Shown piece after piece: positions 31,969 through 36,383 of a DNA stretch of 36,383 nucleotides (its first letter is position 1; every line of letters starts with the position of its first letter). The position numbers and the translations under genes are program-made. The stretch comes from Eubacterium sp. GTDB taxonomy: Bacteria; Bacillota; Clostridia; Lachnospirales; Lachnospiraceae. The stretch covers positions 1 to 36,383 of the forward strand of contig JAGABX010000083.1 of assembly GCA_017614395.1 (NCBI GenBank), in the 5' to 3' direction. A model generated the notes under the pieces. That model saw nothing but the letters and a program-made list of their open reading frames with translations, was not told the DNA's origin and searched no databases.

Positions 31969-32985
31969 CTACACCTGGCATTGTTCAATTCTATCAGTTT
32001 CAGCATTATATTTGTACACCTGTGTTGTCAACATTTCTCCATCACCGGCAAAATGCGAATTGAGATCCTTGATTTTTCTCTTGAGAACAATCGCCCGTGT
32101 CGTGCCGACCTTGTGTAAAGTTGCGTCGTGTATACTTGTGAATACAATGAAATACTCATCCTCAAACAATTCATACAATCGCTTGGCTACGCCCGGATAG
32201 AACATCGCGATTGCACCATTCAGCCATGTGGTTGTTGTAACCGTCGGATGCTGGTTCGGCGAAAATTTCGCAACAGAGGCTACCGGTGACATAAATACAC
32301 CTTTTTCATATGTAGCATTTTCCGCCTCGTCGGGTGAAAAATATACTCTCGGCGGAGACATGACAAATGTATTGATCATCGCCTCCTCCCAAACCTCGTC
32401 AAGGTCAACATTCCATCCATTTACTATGTCAGCCGGCACTTTTATCGACATCAGATTGTTTGTCTCACCCGGTACATAATTCTGAATCAGCGCGTAGAGG
32501 ACAAACACCATGTCGCCAAACCTCTTGTAGACATGCCCCTTTAGGCTATTTCTGTTATCGTTATAATTAAGCGGTCTGATAAACAGCCTGTTCTTTACTG
32601 GTTCATATTTTCCAGTGGACAAAAGCTCGATTGTCGGAGAATCAATTTGTTCACGCACCTGTTCAAACGATTCTTCCAAGTCATGCCACACCTTGTCTAT
32701 CCCGTCATTTCGATAGGTATCAAATAATGACCCACAATGGATGCGTACCGTGAATTCATGTTCGCCCGGAAACACTATGAATAAAAAGTCACCCTTGAGA
32801 ACATCCGATTCAAGTCCATGATTGTACCGCAGATTTGTATCACGGATATTTGCTATTTCTTCCGGATCATCCGAGGTATATCCGTCCCTCAGAAATCGGA
32901 TGTCTGTCGGCGAGAAATCTTTCCTTGCATGTGAGGGAATCTCACTCATGAGGCTTTCCATAAACTCTTCATATTCCTTGTCCAT
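31969..32985 (-). CDS. DUF5688-like protein of the RM module
   Basis: This 338-residue soluble protein has no membrane helix or catalytic motif I can name. Its order of elements resembles the DUF5688 family of Lachnospiraceae. A central IKVPADIVNGWNVDLDEVWEEAMINTFVMSPPRV is followed by WLNGAIAMFYPGVAKRLYELFEDEYFIVFTSIHDATLH and a final VYKYNAETDRIEQC. The ATG at 32985 is certain from AAGGAGGAGGAG upstream, although the frame is open to 33120. Its function is unknown. It lies inside the flanking repeats of the restriction module, has its own promoter and shares the 15-bp box with the methyltransferase promoter, so it is probably a module component or regulator. The family name is a tentative assignment. 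Confidence 0.75.
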   Translation of the reverse strand: MDKEYEEFMESLMSEIPSHARKDFSPTDIRFLRDGYTSDDPEEIANIRDTNLRYNHGLESDVLKGDFLFIVFPGEHEFTVRIHCGSLFDTYRNDGIDKVWHDLEESFEQVREQIDSPTIELLSTGKYEPVKNRLFIRPLNYNDNRNSLKGHVYKRFGDMVFVLYALIQNYVPGETNNLMSIKVPADIVNGWNVDLDEVWEEAMINTFVMSPPRVYFSPDEAENATYEKGVFMSPVASVAKFSPNQHPTVTTTTWLNGAIAMFYPGVAKRLYELFEDEYFIVFTSIHDATLHKVGTTRAIVLKRKIKDLNSHFAGDGEMLTTQVYKYNAETDRIEQCQV

Positions 32986-33084
32986 GTTCGTCTCCTCCTC
33001 CTTAACAGCTTCTTGCCAGCACATCAAAATCTGAATTGTCCAACACTTTCGCATGTCGAATTGCACACATACTTCCTTGCCCAT

Positions 33085-33113
33085 ATTGTACCACAAATCG
33101 GAAATCGTTACAA
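33085..33113 (-). promoter_or_regulatory. Promoter of the DUF5688-like gene
   Basis: On the minus strand TTGTAA (33113-33108), a 17-bp spacer and TACAAT (33090-33085), with TGG as an extended -10, form a good promoter. The leader to the ATG at 32985 is about 95 bases. Confidence 0.75.
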
Positions 33114-33125
33114 GACACATTCAGT
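33111..33125 (-). promoter_or_regulatory. Shared 15-bp box, DUF5688 copy
   Basis: The sequence is identical to the box at 31916-31930 and likewise runs into the -35 TTG. A related CTGAATG occurs about 17 bp further upstream on the same strand, near 33139-33145. Confidence 0.65.
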
Positions 33126-33150
33126 CACAAAATTTAACCATTCAGACAGA

Positions 33151-33175
33151 AAAAGCGCCGCAAGACGGCGCTTTT
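33151..33175. terminator. Bidirectional terminator-like hairpin
   Basis: AAAAGCGCCG (33151-33160) pairs perfectly with CGGCGCTTTT (33166-33175) around CAAGA. The GC core flanked by A and T runs can work in both directions. On the minus strand it would stop transcription from the TPR-like gene before the DUF5688 promoter. Confidence 0.75.
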
Positions 33176-33205
33176 GTCACAAATATGGCTTTGAACTCCT
33201 ATTGA

Positions 33206-33250
33206 AGTGACCCGTTGCAAACAAATCGGGATGTGGTGGGGGTGGAGTGA
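33206..33250 (+). pseudogene. Orphan 3' end of an AlbA_2-type gene
   Basis: Reading from 33221, the codons give TNRDVVGVE and TGA, nearly the same as the TNRDVVGTE stop of the intact AlbA_2 gene. An in-frame stop at 33203 precedes it and no further homology is visible upstream, so only the tail remains. It lies at the right edge of the restriction module and carries the right copy of the 17-bp repeat (33224-33240). It could be the displaced original 3' end or the trace of a second copy. Confidence 0.6.
33224..33240 (+). repeat. Right copy of the 17-bp direct repeat flanking the RM module
   Basis: The bases AATCGGGATGTGGTGGG are identical to 25149-25165 and in the same orientation. With the left copy they enclose 8058 bp holding mcrC, mcrB, the methyltransferase and the DUF5688-like gene. 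Divergence outside the 17 bases shows it is not a very recent duplication. Confidence 0.8.
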
Positions 33251-33280
33251 GACCAGTCACGCCGAAGAAGATCTTTCCAA

Positions 33281-34186
33281 TCAGAGTTTCAGCGTTTTTG
33301 CCCAGACAAAGAACCCCAAAGTTCCCTCATACAAATACCGGTTTTCACCCACTGCAACAACTAATTCGTCTCTTCCCAGACCATACATCCCTTTTTTCAT
33401 CAGGCGATCAAACTCATCAATAACTGACTCGAGTCTGAATTCTTTGAAAAACCGCCTGGCATCTTTGTTGAGGCGAATCAGTCTTTTTAGATACTTCTCA
33501 GACGTTTCAAAATCCATTTTTTTATAATACAGAACAGCCATTGGCATTATCATCTGTATTTCATCATGCTCCGAGTATTTCTCCAAAAGTTTATTTGCAT
33601 CGTCTTCTCTTTCTAAATGCGCAGAGATATGCATCAATACATATCGCACCCCCTGATTGTCATTCTTGTTCAGCCGGATGATCTCCTCTCCTTGTTCAGC
33701 AGCCGCGCCAAGCATCCCCATGTCCTTGAGAAATGTCATATAACGCTCACATACTCGCATATATGGTCTGGTTTCCAGCGCCTGCCAATGACCGCCGATA
33801 TACTCCGGCTCCATATATCCCTGTTTTTCCATAATCTGGCCGGCTTCCTTTACAAGCGCCTTCAGTTTTCTCATAAAATCAAATGGATCTTTTGAACCGC
33901 AATCTACAACCATGTATTTTGCATCAATATTGTCCGGTTCGAGACTAAGTGCTTTTTTGGCAAGACGAAAACAGTCAGATTTGTTGTCTGACTCTTCCGC
34001 AAGCTCCATGAAATCATCGGCTGTCTTTGCGGTTTTTTCTGATAGCGGTTCCCTGGGATTATCATGCTGACTTGCTGCAAATTCAGCAAGCTTTTCGTTA
34101 ATCTCATCAATTGTCATATTAGAGGTGTCCAACTCATCAAGATAACGATGAACATCCTTCATTGCATTTTCAGTTCGAATACTCAT
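33281..34186 (-). CDS. TPR-like protein related to the ST7 family
   Basis: This 301-residue cytosolic protein is helical and TPR-like. ADDFMELAEESDNKSDCFRLAKKALSLEPDNIDAKYMVVD is a helix-turn-helix repeat. It is followed by EYIGGHWQALETRPYMRVCERYMTFL and EEIIRLNKNDNQGVRYVLMHISAHLEREDDANKLLEKY, a pattern I associate with bacterial ST7-like proteins. Those are scaffolds of unknown role. The ATG at 34186 has GGAGG six bases upstream, so the longer frame to 34294 is not used. Two copies of an ATACCGRTA word just upstream (about 34200 and 34220) may be a regulatory site. It lies immediately right of the restriction module and converges with the AlbA_2 remnant. Confidence 0.75.
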   Translation of the reverse strand: MSIRTENAMKDVHRYLDELDTSNMTIDEINEKLAEFAASQHDNPREPLSEKTAKTADDFMELAEESDNKSDCFRLAKKALSLEPDNIDAKYMVVDCGSKDPFDFMRKLKALVKEAGQIMEKQGYMEPEYIGGHWQALETRPYMRVCERYMTFLKDMGMLGAAAEQGEEIIRLNKNDNQGVRYVLMHISAHLEREDDANKLLEKYSEHDEIQMIMPMAVLYYKKMDFETSEKYLKRLIRLNKDARRFFKEFRLESVIDEFDRLMKKGMYGLGRDELVVAVGENRYLYEGTLGFFVWAKTLKL

Positions 34187-34353
34187 TTTTACCTCCTCAA
34201 TACCGATACTTTTTAAATACCGGTATGTTCCATCATAAAACTCAGCGTGTACTATCTTCCCAAAAGCCACTGGCTGTTTTATTGGAATTCCCAACCGGAA
34301 CGCATATCACCATCCCAACTCGAGCTCGTGTTAACAATACACGATATGCTATC

Positions 34354-35172
34354 TCAAAACTCCACCCTCATCCCAACACGCATCTGATCAACTATGCTCC
34401 CGAGTTCCTCCTTCAGAATAGAAAAAGCGCGTTCCTCAGTGCAATGGCCTGTGCAGATGTATTCGATACCTGTTTCCCTGACTTTTTCCGCAAACGCGCG
34501 AATCTCCTCATCCGTTTTGTTGTAAAGATGGAATCCTCCGATCATGCCATATACTTTTTTATCGGGGAAAGTTTCCCGTATTTCGTTAATGATGTTTGCC
34601 GCACCGCCGTGTGAACAGGAATTCAGGATCACGAGTCCACGATCCGTATCGAAAACGAGACTCTGTTCATGGGAGAAGTCATCAATAATCCAGCCGTTGT
34701 TCATCTGCCGAAACATCCGCTCTCGTTTTCCTAATTCTACCAGTCCCGGAGTTTTATGCGGAATCAGGTACACACCATCCATCAATTTGTAATCAGCGGA
34801 AACTATTTCTATCCGGTCGATGTATTCCCCCAATAATGTCTGCGGGATTCCGATGTATTTCCGTCCGCCCTCCTTGTCACGGTAACAGTCCGCTGCCGTT
34901 CCTTCTCTCATAAAAAGTCTGGCCTTTGTATTGTTATCTAAAAAGGCCGGCATCCCGTTTGCATGATCATAATGCGCGTGGCTGAGCACAGCGTAATCGA
35001 TATCCTTCACGTCAATGCCGAGTTTGCTCATATTCTCCAAAAACAGATCCGATGAGCCGGCGTCGAGGAGGATCTTTTTATCCGAATAATCAATTAAAAC
35101 AGAGAGACCCCACTCGCCGGGGATCCCCCTGTCAGATGTATTATCGACAATAATTGTTACACTTGTTTTCAT
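34354..35172 (-). CDS. MBL-fold metallo-hydrolase
   Basis: This 272-residue protein is a metallo-beta-lactamase-fold hydrolase. The metal site is His65, His67, Asp69 and His70 in LSHAHYDHANG, with further ligands in LNSCSHGGAANIINEI (near 187) and CTGHCTEE (near 240). The arrangement matches the subgroup annotated as dihydropterin/aminobenzene phosphate synthase-like, whose real substrates are mostly unknown. It has its own extended -10 promoter. The neighbours give no pathway, and a link to the restriction module is not shown. Confidence 0.9.
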   Translation of the reverse strand: MKTSVTIIVDNTSDRGIPGEWGLSVLIDYSDKKILLDAGSSDLFLENMSKLGIDVKDIDYAVLSHAHYDHANGMPAFLDNNTKARLFMREGTAADCYRDKEGGRKYIGIPQTLLGEYIDRIEIVSADYKLMDGVYLIPHKTPGLVELGKRERMFRQMNNGWIIDDFSHEQSLVFDTDRGLVILNSCSHGGAANIINEIRETFPDKKVYGMIGGFHLYNKTDEEIRAFAEKVRETGIEYICTGHCTEERAFSILKEELGSIVDQMRVGMRVEF

Positions 35173-35240
35173 TACAAATCTATCCCTGTTTCAGAATTCC
35201 ATTTGTTTCAACAGCCTTTCAATCCATACCTGACAGCAGG

Positions 35241-35249
35241 ATTATAACA
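35241..35249 (-). promoter_or_regulatory. Extended -10 promoter for the MBL gene
   Basis: The minus strand reads TGTTATAAT, a perfect TGn-extended -10 box, about 69 bases before the start. No convincing -35 is present at 17 bp. Confidence 0.6.
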
Positions 35250-35288
35250 AACGTAAACAGCATTTTGTTTGCCAAATTCCTATTTACC

Positions 35289-36125
35289 CTACAGCAGGTT
35301 CATCTCCCTGTCAAACGCGTCGTAATTTCCGATATCATGTGGCGAACAGTAAACGGCGAATTCGATGGTGTCGAAATATCCGTCATAGTCGTTCAGGATT
35401 TCACGGTAGGCTCTCGCTACAGTCTTCGGATCGTTCCGGAACGCGCCACAGCCGAACGCTCCGAGAATTACCACCTCGCAACCATTTGCCGCTGCTATAT
35501 CGAGAATACGCCGGCCACGCTTTTTATGAATATCCAGGAGCTCCTGTTCCGACAGTTTCGCAGGTTTGTTCCCGGCATACGGATTCATGGCATTGGACGG
35601 GTTTGCGCGCAGGTTCGGCGCCGCGCAGGTGATGATGTCGACCTGCATCCACTCATTCTCCGGTAACAGCTCCGGTACTGCCTTGTCAGATTTGAACACG
35701 GTCACGCCCGGCGTGAAAATGCAGTCCGCGTTGTAAACCGGGTTATGCATATTCCTATGCGGCTGGTAGAAGCCGTCAAAATTTATCTGCGTACTGAGAC
35801 ATGGGAACAACGTACTGACGCGGCACAGGCATTCCTCCTGCGCTGACGAGCCGCGCTCCACTCCTCCGCCGGGATTGGTCGCGGATGCGAAATTGTGGAC
35901 GCATACCTTTTTCCCGCGATAATTCATGGCCGCCTCGATGCTGCGACTGCGTGTTACGACCACGCGGGTGTCATAGTCCTTTTTCTCCGGTTTTTTCACA
36001 GACTCGGTTTCCGGATAAATCCGCTGTCCGCTTAGTGATTCACCGATAGAATTCTTCAATTTGTTGATGTTGAGATACATTTTTTTCGTATCCTCAAATA
36101 CCTGTACATTTTCTTCTCTTCCCAT
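35289..36125 (-). CDS. TIGR02452-type protein, bacterial PARG-like macrodomain
   Basis: This 278-residue protein belongs to the microbial poly(ADP-ribose) glycohydrolase-like family (TIGR02452). The signature GGG-x-x-x-x-x-x-x-QEE is present as NPGGGVERGSSAQEE (84-98), where the second glutamate is the catalytic residue in characterised bacterial PARGs. VVILGAFGCGAFRNDPKTVARAYREIL (about 215-240) is the second ADP-ribose-binding loop. It should remove ADP-ribose from proteins, nucleic acids or free polymers. The ATG at 36125 has GGAGG nine bases upstream. It has a candidate extended -10 promoter (36167-36175). No ADP-ribosyltransferase is visible in the window. Confidence 0.92.
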   Translation of the reverse strand: MGREENVQVFEDTKKMYLNINKLKNSIGESLSGQRIYPETESVKKPEKKDYDTRVVVTRSRSIEAAMNYRGKKVCVHNFASATNPGGGVERGSSAQEECLCRVSTLFPCLSTQINFDGFYQPHRNMHNPVYNADCIFTPGVTVFKSDKAVPELLPENEWMQVDIITCAAPNLRANPSNAMNPYAGNKPAKLSEQELLDIHKKRGRRILDIAAANGCEVVILGAFGCGAFRNDPKTVARAYREILNDYDGYFDTIEFAVYCSPHDIGNYDAFDREMNLL

Positions 36126-36166
36126 GGTAATTTTCCTCCTAAACAATACGTAGCTACTGTACTCTT

Positions 36167-36175
36167 ATCATATCA
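36167..36175 (-). promoter_or_regulatory. Extended -10 promoter for the PARG-like gene
   Basis: The minus strand reads TGATATGAT, a TGn-extended -10 about 42 bases before the ATG. The -35 region is poor. Confidence 0.45.
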
Positions 36176-36263
36176 CTCCCCGCTGTCAGAAACAGAAAAA
36201 GTTTTCCGAACTCCTTTTTAACACATATGCTTACTAAACAAACTTGATCATAAAACGACTCGA

Positions 36264-36383
36264 TCACGTCAGGGCGATGTAGTTTCTCACCCATCTGATA
36301 TAACACAAAATCAGCAAAATTGCAAGGGGTATTACTATATTTGTCAGCCCGATTGTTATGTAAACTACACGGAAGCAGCGGAG
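36264..36383 (-). CDS. C-terminal end of a membrane protein (runs out of the window)
   Basis: One minus-strand frame is open from the window edge to TGA at 36264-36266 and encodes 39 residues. They form a basic start (LRCFRVVYIT), a strong membrane helix (IVIPLAILLILCYI) and a short basic tail (RWVRNYIALT). The composition supports a real gene whose main part lies beyond the window. The family cannot be told. Confidence 0.5.
   Translation of the reverse strand, partial: LRCFRVVYITIGLTNIVIPLAILLILCYIRWVRNYIALT

Overview
This window looks like a chromosomal segment of a low-to-moderate GC Firmicute, most likely a member of the Lachnospiraceae. That assignment is an inference from gene content: a DUF5688-type protein, a DUF4860-type protein next to a PilT/GspF-like pair, HTH-Uma2 and GH3 family proteins, strong AGGAGG ribosome sites and sigma-A promoters with TGn-extended -10 boxes. 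No marker gene fixes the genus.

Layout. (1) 1-3.1 kb, minus strand: tRNA-Arg(CCU) with its own consensus promoter, metK, a possible 44-codon ORF, a GNAT acetyltransferase and an HTH-Uma2 protein. (2) 3.2-7.4 kb: a cytoplasmic GH26 mannanase (plus), convergent with an MFS-like transporter and a bacterial GH3-type acyl-adenylating enzyme (minus). (3) 7.5-12.8 kb, minus: a signalling cassette in transcription order GGDEF protein, RsbW-like kinase, STAS protein, diacylglycerol-kinase-like lipid kinase, second STAS protein, SpoIIE/PP2C phosphatase. (4) 12.9-17.7 kb: MTA/SAH nucleosidase, a structured intergenic element and a NatA/NatB-like ABC exporter (minus), with a divergent membrane GGDEF protein (plus) that ends at a clear terminator. 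(5) 17.7-23.4 kb, minus: a minimal type IV pilus/type II secretion-like cluster (transglutaminase-like exoprotein, GspF/PilC platform, four short pilin-like membrane proteins, PilT-type ATPase, small membrane protein). (6) 23.5-36.4 kb, accessory and probably defence related: an AlbA_2/Schlafen-type regulator behind a perfect sigma-A promoter that is overlapped by eight TTGAA repeats spaced 10-12 bp; then a restriction-modification module (McrC-like nuclease, twin-AAA McrB-like motor, a single polypeptide carrying both a cytosine-C5 and an adenine-N6 methyltransferase, and a DUF5688-like protein); then a TPR/ST7-like protein, an MBL-fold hydrolase, a PARG-like macrodomain protein and the end of a membrane protein that continues beyond the window.

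The most interesting part is region 6. The roughly 8 kb restriction module is bracketed by two copies of the last codons of the AlbA_2 gene: the intact 3' end on the left and an orphan remnant on the right. This suggests the module was inserted at that 3' end. Within it, the promoters of the DUF5688-like gene and of the methylase-mcrB-mcrC unit share an exact 15-bp box abutting the -35 hexamer, which links the uncharacterised gene to the restriction system.

The only gene-free stretch above 300 bases is 23283-23732. It holds the transglutaminase promoter, the TTGAA array and the AlbA_2 promoter; in the middle part (about 23446-23588) I recognise nothing.
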